The position numbers and the translations under genes are program-made. Below the pieces are notes generated by a model that was not told where the DNA came from, made no database searches, and saw only the letters and a list, made by a program, of their open reading frames with translations. Below, one piece after another: positions 35,697 through 44,078 of a stretch of 64,000 nt of DNA. The stretch spans positions 124,001-188,000 of the forward strand of contig CAVWDU010000007.1 of the NCBI GenBank assembly GCA_963753815.1, written 5' to 3'. How positions within the stretch are numbered: the first letter of the stretch is position 1; every line of letters begins with the position of its first letter. This DNA is from CAVWDU01 sp963753815. Lineage in GTDB: Bacteria; Pseudomonadota; Gammaproteobacteria; Pseudomonadales; Halieaceae.

Positions 35697-38483
35697 TCAG
35701 TCTTCGGACTCTCGCGCGATGCGGACGCCACGCTCGTCGCGGATCAGCTCGAGGTCTTCGTCGAAGGAGAAATCGCCGAAAAACTCCGCCGGTATGTCCA
35801 CCGACTTGCCCGTCGGTGCGCTGGCCACGACATCTTCATCGGGCTCGAAGTAGATGATCTGCTTCCAGCTGCGGGCGACGTTGTCCGCCAGCAATAGCAG
35901 CAGGTCGCCGCTGCGCGCCATGCTGAGCGCCGCCGTGTTGGCCTCCTCCTCGCTCTCGATGATCTCTATGTCATCCGGGTCGACACCGCCGCCGATGAGC
36001 CCCTCGCGCAGCATCTCTGGCACCTCCCGGGGCCCGCGCCCGCGGAGCTTGTCGTCACGCCTACAGATGTAGTGATCGAAGTGCCCGGCAGCGATGCCAG
36101 CCACTTCACGGATATCTTCATCGCGGCGGTCGCCGGGCATGGTCAGCACTACGATCTTGCGTCCGCTGACCTCGAAGCGATCGATCACGCCACAGACCAT
36201 GGCCACTGCCGCCGGGTTGTGGGCGTAATCGAGAATGACCCGGAAAGGCAGCTTGTCGTAGACGTTGAGTCGTCCGGGAGACTGGAAGAACGTACTGTCG
36301 AACGTGCGCAGACCGTGACGGATGTTCTCCAGGTCGATATCCATGTGGTAGGCCAGTGCCGCGGCGAACATTGCATTCTGGACATTGTGCAGCGCCCTGC
36401 CCTCCAACGTCGCCGGTATCAGGTGGGTCCACAGCAGCGGAATGTTGTGGCCGTGTTCATCGTAGAGGGTGATCATGTTGCCATTGATGCCGTGCTCGAG
36501 CACCAGCGCCGTACCGCCGGCCTTGATATGCTCACGCACCAACGGGTGATTCCGGTTCATGGTGACGTAGCAGAGTTTCTCCGCGGTGCAGTAATCCGCC
36601 ATCTGCAGACACAGGGGGTCATCGGCGTTGAGTACCGCCGCGTCCTCTGCGACCTCCACCACCACACGCTTCACCTCGGCGAGGTCCTCGATGGTCTCCA
36701 CCCCCTTCATACCGAGGTGATCCGCCGAGATATTGAGGCAGGCCGACACATTGGAACTGCGGTAACCGAGCCCACTGCGCAGGATACCGCCGCGGGCGGT
36801 TTCCAGTACAGCGGCGTCCACCGATGGATCGCGCAGCACGATCTGCGCCGCGGTCGGCCCGGTCATGTCGCCGGCAACGGTGAGGCGGCCATCGATATAG
36901 ACGCCCTCGGTGCTGGTCGTACCCACCGTCAGCCCGGCCATTTTCAGGATGTGGCTGAGCATGCGCGAGGTGGTTGTCTTGCCGTTGGTCCCGGTGATCG
37001 CGGCGATCGGGATATGAAACTGGCTGCTTTCCGGAAACAGCATGTCGATGACCGGTTCGGCAACATCCCGGGGCTCACCTTCGGAGGGAGCGACATGCAT
37101 ACGGAACCCGGGCGCGGCATTGCACTCACAGATGCCGCCACCGACCTCCCGATACGATCGGGTGATATCCGTGGTGATGAAATCGACACCCCCCACGTCC
37201 AGCCCGAGCGCCAGGATAGAACGTTCCGCCATATTCTTGTTATCCGGATGGATGACGTCGGTCACATCGACCGCCGTACCGCCGGTGCTCAGGTTTGCCG
37301 TCGGTTGCAGGAAGACGGTCTCGCCGTCTGGTGGAACGCTGTCCGGCGTGTAGTCGAGCGCCGCCAGCATGCGTTCCGCCGCCGCATCCAGGCTGATGCG
37401 GGTGAGGACCTTTTCATGCCCGACACCGCGCCGCGGATCGTCATTGACGCGATCGACCAGTTCCGCGACGCTGTGGCGGCCATCGCCCACCACATGGGCT
37501 GGCACCCGCTTTGCAGCCGCGACGAGCTCTCCGTTGACCACCAGCAGCCGATGATCCAGCCCCTCCAGGAAGGTTTCCACGATCACGCCGTCGCTGTGTT
37601 CCTTGGCCTTGTCGTAGGCCTTTTCCAGTTGTGCCTCGTCGCGGATATCCGTGGTTACGCCGCGACCGTGGTTGGCATTCAGCGGCTTCAGTACCACCGG
37701 GTAACCGATGCGATCCGCCGCCGCCAGGGCCCGCCGCAGCCGATACACGAGCGCCTGCCTCGGAACCGGCAGGCCCAGGTCGCCGAGAATCCTGTTGGTC
37801 TCCTCCTTGTCGGATGCCAACTCCACGGCAATGTGCTGGGTCTCGCTGGTAATGGTCGCCTGCAGTCGCTTCTGGAACCGGCCGTGACCGAGCTGCAGCA
37901 GGCTGTGCTCATTGAGCCTGATCCAGGGGATGCCGCGAGCCTCGGCGGCCTTGACCAGTGAGTCCGTGCTCGGGCCGAGATCGCGCTTCTGGCAGGCGCG
38001 AATAAAATCGTCGCGCCGCTCTTCGAAATTGAAATCGGCGGGGGCATCGTCGGGCCGCAATGAGTCAGGCAACAGCGAGTGCAGCAGGTCCAGCCCCAGG
38101 ATGCCCGCCTCGATGCCGGCATACTCGCTCTCGTACTGGTACACCATGTCGTACTGACCGGGCTCGTCGGTAGAGCGCGTTTTGCCGAAACTGACGTCGG
38201 CCCCGGCGATACCCTGCAGCTCGAGTACCACGTGCTCCAGTACATGGCCCAGCCAGGTCCCCTCGTCTTCCAGCATGCGCCGGATCAGTCCGCCCGGCTC
38301 CCGGTAGGAGCAGCCGTGCTCGGCAAGCCCCGGCAAGTGCTCGACCAGCGCATTGACGAATCCCTCGCCCAATCGCCCGGTGGGCCATTCTTCCAGCTCC
38401 CCGAGGTCTACCGTGTGTCGAATCACGGGAAAAAGCGCGTAGACATTGGGTCCACGGTAGACACTGGTATCGACGAACTTCAT
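35697..38483 (-). CDS. cphA: Cyanophycin synthetase
   Basis: CphA polymerises aspartate and arginine into cyanophycin, a nitrogen and carbon store, using ATP at two ligase sites. The 928 residues show the N-terminal domain (SVYRGPNVYALFPVIRHTVDLG), an ATP-grasp domain (about 220-485, with VVLKPLNANHGRGVTTDI and ICECNAAPGFRMH) and a Mur-ligase domain. The latter has P-loop GTNGKTTT at 498-505, VLETARGGILRSGLGY, NISADHLG and ILDYAHNPAAV. All catalytic motifs look intact. ATG 38483 is the family start, with GGAG 9 bases before it. The Mur-like paralogue follows after 22 bp. The cyanophycinase gene is divergent, 135 bp away, so the two directions can be controlled from one intergenic region. Confidence 0.96.
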   Translation of the reverse strand: MKFVDTSVYRGPNVYALFPVIRHTVDLGELEEWPTGRLGEGFVNALVEHLPGLAEHGCSYREPGGLIRRMLEDEGTWLGHVLEHVVLELQGIAGADVSFGKTRSTDEPGQYDMVYQYESEYAGIEAGILGLDLLHSLLPDSLRPDDAPADFNFEERRDDFIRACQKRDLGPSTDSLVKAAEARGIPWIRLNEHSLLQLGHGRFQKRLQATITSETQHIAVELASDKEETNRILGDLGLPVPRQALVYRLRRALAAADRIGYPVVLKPLNANHGRGVTTDIRDEAQLEKAYDKAKEHSDGVIVETFLEGLDHRLLVVNGELVAAAKRVPAHVVGDGRHSVAELVDRVNDDPRRGVGHEKVLTRISLDAAAERMLAALDYTPDSVPPDGETVFLQPTANLSTGGTAVDVTDVIHPDNKNMAERSILALGLDVGGVDFITTDITRSYREVGGGICECNAAPGFRMHVAPSEGEPRDVAEPVIDMLFPESSQFHIPIAAITGTNGKTTTSRMLSHILKMAGLTVGTTSTEGVYIDGRLTVAGDMTGPTAAQIVLRDPSVDAAVLETARGGILRSGLGYRSSNVSACLNISADHLGMKGVETIEDLAEVKRVVVEVAEDAAVLNADDPLCLQMADYCTAEKLCYVTMNRNHPLVREHIKAGGTALVLEHGINGNMITLYDEHGHNIPLLWTHLIPATLEGRALHNVQNAMFAAALAYHMDIDLENIRHGLRTFDSTFFQSPGRLNVYDKLPFRVILDYAHNPAAVAMVCGVIDRFEVSGRKIVVLTMPGDRRDEDIREVAGIAAGHFDHYICRRDDKLRGRGPREVPEMLREGLIGGGVDPDDIEIIESEEEANTAALSMARSGDLLLLLADNVARSWKQIIYFEPDEDVVASAPTGKSVDIPAEFFGDFSFDEDLELIRDERGVRIARESED

Positions 38484-38618
38484 TACTCTGGCTCCACTGG
38501 GCGCTGGTTGGATTGGCACTTTAACCCGTCCGCTGGCCACAGGGAAGCAGGCCGCGCGATTCGCCAAAGCGCACTCAATCTAGGATAATGCCCGGCGTGT
38601 GATATCGGGGCAGGGAAG
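38484..38618. promoter_or_regulatory. Divergent control region between cphA and the cyanophycinase gene
   Basis: These 135 bases separate the divergent synthesis and breakdown genes of the cyanophycin locus and must contain promoters for both. I cannot identify -35/-10 boxes or an arginine-repressor operator with confidence. Confidence 0.45.
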
Positions 38619-40757
38619 ATGAGGTTGAGGCAACACGGTTGCGGCACGCGGGGTCCGCTGGCGCTTATTGGCGGGCGCTTTGAAGCGGACAACGAGGCGC
38701 TCTTCGAAGCACTCAAGCCCCTGTGCAAGGGGCGTATTGCAGTGCTCTCCATGGCCTCCGGTTACCCGTTGGAGGTAGGGCAGGAACTGGTCGACGACTT
38801 CCAGCATTATGGATTCGAGGCAGAACTCATACCCATCTTCTGGGAGAACCGGCAAACAGCCGCCTTCGATCCCGAGCTCACCGCGCGGCTCGCCGATTTC
38901 GGCAGCTTTTTTTTCAGCGGCGGCGATCAGACCCGGATCGTGGAAACGCTGGTACAGGACAGCCAGGAGACACCGGCCCTACTCGAGATTCGTGCGGCGC
39001 ATGCCCGGGGCGGGCTGATGGCCGGAACGTCCGCGGGCGCCGCCATCATGTCCGGACCGATGATACTGAGCGGCACGTCCCTCAATGCGCTCAGCGCCGG
39101 GGTCGATGCAGCCGTACCGGCTGAAGAAGACGCGTTCCGGCTGGGCCGCGGCCTCGGTTTTTTCGAGTGGGGCCTGGTGGACCAGCATTTCCTGCAGAGA
39201 GGCCGCATCGGCCGCCTGCTGGCCGGCGCCAGGGCACTTCAGCAGACCATGGCCTTCGGTATCGACGAGAACAGCGCTCTGCTGGTAGAGGGTAACCGCG
39301 GCCGTGTCGTCGGCGAGACCGGCGTGGTGGTCCTCGACCTGCGTAAGGCGCGTTACGATCACGACGGCTACGACATGAGCAATGTCGTCATGTCCTACCT
39401 CGATGACGGAGACGCGATTGACCTGGCCCGGGGCAAACCACTGCCGGCGGGCGACAAAAAACGGGTGCGCGTCACTCGCGCGTCCTACTCCCGCCCGGCT
39501 CCGGTGCGCCGCTCGGCGTTTGCGAGCTACGCCGTACACGACCTCTTGCTGAGGCTGGTGGAGGGCGACCCGGCCTACTATCGCAAGGACAGCGCAATGG
39601 CGTACGACGAGCAGCGCGAGCGCCAGATCTGCCTGGAGATCGCCCGCGTTCCGCGTCGCTCGCGGGCACTGAAGGCCATCCGCGAGGGTGAGATTCGCTA
39701 CTCCGCGCTGTATTTCAGCCTGCGCGTCAAATCCAGCGTACTGCCGCTGCAGCAGCGCCCCGCCGCCGCGACCACCGTACTGCCGCCTGATCCGGTACCG
39801 GATGCCCGGCTGGTTTTGCTGGGCAATTCGCCCCTGCAATGGCCGCAGGAACACCTGGCGGGCCTGACCACTGAACTTCGCGAGCCCATCGGCGTGTTGC
39901 CCGTGGCCACCGCCGAACCGCAGCGCGTGGCTGCCGAGTACCTTGCGTGGCTAGAGAACCTGGGGCTGCAGGCCGAGATCCTCGATGTCTCCCTGTCCAA
40001 CATCGAACGCGCAAGCCGCGACCGCCAGCTCCTCAAGCGAATCGGCCAGGTCGGCAGCCTGCTGATCCCGGGAGGCGACCAGCGCCACATGACCGAGACC
40101 CTGCTGCACTGCGCAGATGCGACACCGGTTCTGCATGCCATCGTCAGCGCCTACGAAACGGGAACGCCGCTGATCGCGGTAGCCGCTGCCGCCAGTGCCA
40201 TTGCCGGGCACATGATCGTGGAGGGCGACAGCGAGGCGGCACTGCGCCATGGCGCTTCCGAAGACGCCGGTTTTTCGGGCGTGGTCGTGGAACCCGGGAT
40301 CGGTCTGTCCACCTTCGGCCTCATCGACCAGAACTTCCTGCGCCGACACCGGCTGGGCCGGTTGCTGGTAGCCAGTGCCAGCCGGCGGGAACGGTTCGGA
40401 TTCGGTCTCTGCGAAGAATCCGGGCTGGTCATCGTCGGCGGACAACGCTGCCTGCACAGTATCGGACGCACCGGTGTGGTGGTGGCCGAGCTCGACGTCG
40501 ACCGGGTCAAATTGCATGGGCCGCGCTTCACCACCGAAGGCATACGCCTGCACTTCATCGAAGCGGGCAGCAGATTTCACCTGGATACAGTGGCCGCGGA
40601 CGCCATGGCCAATACCGCCACCGGGGCCGCCATGCTGGAGCGGGCCATTGCAGACCTCGCCCGGGATTACAACGCCGGCCTGCCTCCGGGGTCACCACCA
40701 CTCGACCGCAGCGACCTGCGCTCCGCCCTGCTCAGCAGCGGAGCCGCCCTGCACTGA
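38619..40757 (+). CDS. cphB: Double-domain cyanophycinase, second domain catalytically degenerate
   Basis: This peptidase S51 cyanophycinase cuts cyanophycin to beta-Asp-Arg dipeptides. At 712 residues it is about twice the usual 260-420. Domain 1 (about 10-290) has the nucleophile elbow GTSAGAA with Ser138, FFFSGGDQTRIVETL, and GFFEWGLVDQHFLQRGRIGRL. A linker (about 290-390) follows. Domain 2 (about 395-690) repeats the fold, with LLIPGGDQRHMTETLL and FGLIDQNFLRRHRLGRL, but the nucleophile position aligns with Ala522 in VAAAASAIAG, so it should be inactive. The ATG at 38619 follows a GGGAAG. It may use the dead half for polymer binding or pseudo-dimer formation, since S51 cyanophycinases are dimers. 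Confidence 0.9.
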   Translation: MRLRQHGCGTRGPLALIGGRFEADNEALFEALKPLCKGRIAVLSMASGYPLEVGQELVDDFQHYGFEAELIPIFWENRQTAAFDPELTARLADFGSFFFSGGDQTRIVETLVQDSQETPALLEIRAAHARGGLMAGTSAGAAIMSGPMILSGTSLNALSAGVDAAVPAEEDAFRLGRGLGFFEWGLVDQHFLQRGRIGRLLAGARALQQTMAFGIDENSALLVEGNRGRVVGETGVVVLDLRKARYDHDGYDMSNVVMSYLDDGDAIDLARGKPLPAGDKKRVRVTRASYSRPAPVRRSAFASYAVHDLLLRLVEGDPAYYRKDSAMAYDEQRERQICLEIARVPRRSRALKAIREGEIRYSALYFSLRVKSSVLPLQQRPAAATTVLPPDPVPDARLVLLGNSPLQWPQEHLAGLTTELREPIGVLPVATAEPQRVAAEYLAWLENLGLQAEILDVSLSNIERASRDRQLLKRIGQVGSLLIPGGDQRHMTETLLHCADATPVLHAIVSAYETGTPLIAVAAAASAIAGHMIVEGDSEAALRHGASEDAGFSGVVVEPGIGLSTFGLIDQNFLRRHRLGRLLVASASRRERFGFGLCEESGLVIVGGQRCLHSIGRTGVVVAELDVDRVKLHGPRFTTEGIRLHFIEAGSRFHLDTVAADAMANTATGAAMLERAIADLARDYNAGLPPGSPPLDRSDLRSALLSSGAALH

Positions 40758-40796
40758 GCCGCGTGTAACGGGCCCGGGCGAGCAGTAGAATCAGCC

Positions 40797-41306
40797 ATGT
40801 CGCCGCTTCATACCGAACGACTGCGCATCGAGCATTTTCGCGAAGCCGATGCTGACTTTCTCGTCACCCTGCTGAACGACGCCGATTTCATTACCAACAT
40901 CGGTGACCGGGGGGTGCGCGACCTGGAGGCGGCCCGACGCTTTTATCGCGACAGGCTGGCGGCGAGTTATCGCGAGCACGGCTTCGGCATGTTTGCCGTT
41001 CGCCTGCGCCAATCGGGAGAACTGCTGGGCATGTGTGGCCTGGTCAGGCGGCCACAACTTGAGCACGTGGACCTGGGCTACGCTTTTTTGCCAAACGCCC
41101 GCGGGCACGGTTATGCTCTCGAAGCCGCGCGCCGGGTCGTGGCTTATGCCATCGACGATCTCGGCATCGGAGAATTGCTGGCCATAGTCAATGAGGACAA
41201 CACGCCTTCGCGCCACCTGCTGGAAAAGCTGGGTATGCGTTATGAACGCAGGTTGCGCCTCGAAGAAAACGCGGCGGAAGTCTGCCTCTACGCCCGGCGA
41301 CGGTAA
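40797..41306 (+). CDS. GNAT family N-acetyltransferase (RimJ-like)
   Basis: This is an acetyl-CoA-dependent N-acetyltransferase of the RimJ/RimL group; the acceptor is unknown. The 169 residues begin with the typical TERLRIEHFREADADFLVTLLND. They contain LLGMCGLVRR, the acetyl-CoA loop PNARGHGYALEAARRVVAYA near 98-117, and ENTPSRHLLEKLGM-like NEDNTPSRHLLEKLGM near 137-152. The ribosome site is weak. It follows the cyanophycinase gene by 39 bp on the same strand and could be its second cistron. Confidence 0.87.
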   Translation: MSPLHTERLRIEHFREADADFLVTLLNDADFITNIGDRGVRDLEAARRFYRDRLAASYREHGFGMFAVRLRQSGELLGMCGLVRRPQLEHVDLGYAFLPNARGHGYALEAARRVVAYAIDDLGIGELLAIVNEDNTPSRHLLEKLGMRYERRLRLEENAAEVCLYARRR

Positions 41307-41423
41307 CCGCCGCGCGCCGGGACGCCATCAAGGGGCGCCGGCCCTGGACCGGTTGCGGTCACCGTGGCACGACACCGTGGCTGCATTTTCGCGAGCCACA
41401 CATTCACACTGGGAGACAAGATC

Positions 41424-42251
41424 ATGATTAAGACAACGGGATACAGCATCGTCCTCTGCCTGCTCGCCGCGACGGCGGCTCTCGGCGACATCGAGCAGCT
41501 CGAGCGCGCCGTGGACGGTGAGCACCGCACGGCCGCATGGGTGCAACGAGACCCCTACCGACACCCCGTCGAGACCCTCGGTTTTTTTGATATTGAACCC
41601 CGGCATACGGTCGTCGAAGTGTGGCCGGGTGGCGGCTGGTACACCGAGATTCTGGCACCCTACCTGCGCGACAACGGAAAACTGATCGCCGCCCACTATG
41701 ACAGCGGTGATACCCAGGCAAGCTACCGGGCCCGTTCCCGGGCCAGCTTCGAGAAGAAACTCGCCGCGCAGCCGGCCGTCTATGACCGAGTCGAAATCGC
41801 ATCGCTGATGATCGACGAGGCGGACAAGCGCGTGGCAATACCGGCCGCCGCACCCGGTTCGGTGGATCGAGTAGTGACGTTCCGCAACGCGCACGGCTGG
41901 TTCGCCGGCGGCACCATCCGCCCGGTGCTCCAGCACTTTTTCGATATTCTCAAGCCGGGCGGCAAGCTGGGCGTGGTACAACACATGGCCGATGAAGACC
42001 AGGACTGGCTGTCGCGAAACATCGGCTACGTGGGCCGGGACTCCCTGATCGCGGAAGCCACTGCCGCAGGCTTCCAGCTTCAGGCGGAGGGCTTTTTCAA
42101 TCGTAACCCACTGGACACCAAGCGCTACAAAGGCGGCGTGTGGCAACTGCCGCCGACACTGCAGGACATGGAGTCGGACGCCGAGAAGGCGCCCTACCTC
42201 AAGATCGGCGAGAGCGAGAGGATGACCCTGTTGTTCGTCAAGCCGAAATAG
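41424..42251 (+). CDS. Exported class I SAM-dependent methyltransferase-like protein
   Basis: The 275-residue product has a signal peptide (residues 1-21, ending TAALGD). A Rossmann methyltransferase domain follows, with VVEVWPGGGWYTEILAPYL as motif I near 55-73, VVTFRNAHGWFA and ILKPGGKLGVVQHMAD as the post-I motifs. ATG 41424 has GGGAG 8 bases upstream. Homologues with the same signal plus methyltransferase layout are known in gammaproteobacteria, but their substrate is not. SAM is not expected in the periplasm, so it may be a non-catalytic or lipoquinone/membrane-facing protein; this is inference. Confidence 0.82.
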   Translation: MIKTTGYSIVLCLLAATAALGDIEQLERAVDGEHRTAAWVQRDPYRHPVETLGFFDIEPRHTVVEVWPGGGWYTEILAPYLRDNGKLIAAHYDSGDTQASYRARSRASFEKKLAAQPAVYDRVEIASLMIDEADKRVAIPAAAPGSVDRVVTFRNAHGWFAGGTIRPVLQHFFDILKPGGKLGVVQHMADEDQDWLSRNIGYVGRDSLIAEATAAGFQLQAEGFFNRNPLDTKRYKGGVWQLPPTLQDMESDAEKAPYLKIGESERMTLLFVKPK

Positions 42252-42285
42252 TCCGTCGTTTGCCTCCGACTTTAGCCAACAGGCA

Positions 42286-42411
42286 GCACCCGGCCGGCCA
42301 CGCACCAGGAGAGCTAGTCATTCAAATCCGTTACATTAAACAGGTGCCGACTGATAGCGCGCAGGATTACCCTGGCCTGTCGTACCGAGCCTGCTGCACC
42401 TGGCCGGCCAC
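42286..42411. repeat. Pair of 16-bp direct repeats upstream of ppnN
   Basis: GCACCCGGCCGGCCAC at 42286-42301 recurs as GCACCTGGCCGGCCAC at 42396-42411, exactly 110 bp away, with one difference. Each core GGCCGGCC is palindromic. Both lie in the 213-bp gap before ppnN. They could be paired operator sites or chance GC-rich similarity. Confidence 0.4.
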
Positions 42412-42464
42412 ACCTCGGTGAGTAAGGGGGAAAGCGACCGCGTCGACCGTCACAGGATGATGAC

Positions 42465-43832
42465 ATGATCAAGAAGCATCCCTTTGCCACTGTCAGGCCC
42501 ATGGAGAGCCTCGACCTGCTTTCGCAGCGGGAGATGTTCAGCCTCGCCACAGCCGATCAGCAGGTCCACCAGCTGTTCCGGCGCTGCGCACTGGCTGTGC
42601 TCAACACCGGCGGCGACACCGACGACGCGCAACAGCTGTACCGCCAGTACCACGATTTCGAGGTGCGGGTCGTCTCCGAACCCCGGGGCTTGAAACTGGA
42701 ACTGTACAACGCTCCCGCACAGGCGTTCGTCGACGGCAAGATGATACAGGGCATACGCAGCCATCTGTTCACAGCGCTGCGGGATATCGTCTTCACCCAC
42801 CACAAACTGGTGGAGTCCCGGAGTTTCGACCTGGACACGGGAGCCGGCCTGACCGACACCGTGTTTCGCATCCTGCGCAACGCGGGCATTGTCAGCACCA
42901 ATGTCAAACCTCGTCTCGTGGTTTGCTGGGGAGGCCACTCGATCTCCCGGGAGGAGTATGACTTCACCAAGGAGGTAGGCTACGAGCTTGGCCTACGGGG
43001 TATGGATATCGCGACTGGCTGTGGCCCCGGGGCAATGAAAGGGCCCATGAAGGGGGCCACCATCGCCCATGCCAAGCAGTTTAATCCGGATGCGCGCTAC
43101 ATCGGCATTTCAGAGCCGGGTATCATCGCGGCCGAATCGCCCAATCCGCTGGTCAACCAGCTGGTTATCCTGCCGGATATCGAGAAACGACTGGAGGCTT
43201 TCGTTCGCCTCGCACATGGCTTTGTCGTGTTCCCGGGCGGCGCTGGCACCCTGGAGGAACTGTTGTTCCTGCTGGGGATAGCCACGCATCCGGCTAACCG
43301 CGATATGCCGCTGCCCATCGTGCTCGCTGCCGGCGGCAACAGCGCCGAGTATTTTGCGCGTATCGACCAATTCATCCGGACGACGCTCGGCGACTCCGCC
43401 AGCGATCACTACGAGATCATCATCGGAGATCCGGTCACCGTCGCGAGGCGGCTGAAGGCCGGCATTCGCAAGGTGCGCGACTACCGTATCCGCCGCCAGG
43501 AGTCGTTCGGATTCAACTGGGGCCTGGTTCTCGACGAGGCACTACAACGGCCGTTCGAGCCCGACCACGACAACATGAGCCGACTGGCGCTGCACCCGGA
43601 CCAACCCGCCAATGCACTGCTCTCCGAACTGCGCCGCGCTTTCTCCGGAATCGTCGCCGGCAACGTCAAGGAGGCCGGGATACAGGCGGTGGCGAAGCAT
43701 GGGCCCTACCAACTGCAGGGTGCTCCGGAAATCATCGACAGCCTGCGTGTACTGCTCGACGACTTCGTCGAGCAGGGGCGGATGAAACTGGATACCGACA
43801 ACTACACGCCGTGCTTTGAACTCGGCGGCTGA
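42465..43832 (+). CDS. ppnN: Pyrimidine/purine nucleotide 5'-monophosphate nucleosidase
   Basis: PpnN (YgdH) hydrolyses nucleoside monophosphates to base and ribose 5-phosphate in salvage; the E. coli enzyme is activated by (p)ppGpp. The 455 residues equal the family length. An N-terminal domain (1-130) is followed by a LOG/Rossmann domain with CWGGHSISREEYDF, ATGCGPGAMKGPMKGA and the nucleosidase signature PGGAGTLEELLFLLG near 255-270, then a C-terminal helical region. The catalytic Arg/Glu set is present. AGGA lies upstream of ATG 42465. Confidence 0.94.
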   Translation: MIKKHPFATVRPMESLDLLSQREMFSLATADQQVHQLFRRCALAVLNTGGDTDDAQQLYRQYHDFEVRVVSEPRGLKLELYNAPAQAFVDGKMIQGIRSHLFTALRDIVFTHHKLVESRSFDLDTGAGLTDTVFRILRNAGIVSTNVKPRLVVCWGGHSISREEYDFTKEVGYELGLRGMDIATGCGPGAMKGPMKGATIAHAKQFNPDARYIGISEPGIIAAESPNPLVNQLVILPDIEKRLEAFVRLAHGFVVFPGGAGTLEELLFLLGIATHPANRDMPLPIVLAAGGNSAEYFARIDQFIRTTLGDSASDHYEIIIGDPVTVARRLKAGIRKVRDYRIRRQESFGFNWGLVLDEALQRPFEPDHDNMSRLALHPDQPANALLSELRRAFSGIVAGNVKEAGIQAVAKHGPYQLQGAPEIIDSLRVLLDDFVEQGRMKLDTDNYTPCFELGG

Positions 43833-43938
43833 GACCCCGACGGCCACAGCCCTACCAACAATCCTCCGTTAAATCAGCAGGGTAGCGCCGGTTTCCAAAG
43901 CTGGCCTGAAGAAATGAGAAGCCGGTGTCTGGCAGCGA

Positions 43939-43957
43939 GCAGGCGCCGGCTGCCTGC
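43939..43957. other. Small GC hairpin downstream of ppnN
   Basis: GCAGGC (43939-43944) and GCCTGC (43952-43957) form a 6-bp stem with a 7-base loop, 106 bp after the ppnN stop. No U-run follows, so it is not called a terminator; it may be a transcript-end or attenuation structure. Confidence 0.35.
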
Positions 43958-44078
43958 AGCGAGCGTTCCGGGCGATACGAAGTTCACATTTCGCGGGTTT
44001 TTTGCAGATTTGCAATCCCGGTTGGGCTATCGTCCAAACGGAATGCAGGACTAGACACCGACGGAGCCGGCACCACGC

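Noticed and set aside
36072..37961. 629-codon open frame opposite cphA
   Set aside because: It is a shadow of the high-GC cphA coding strand with no family similarity; the cphA frame carries all catalytic motifs.
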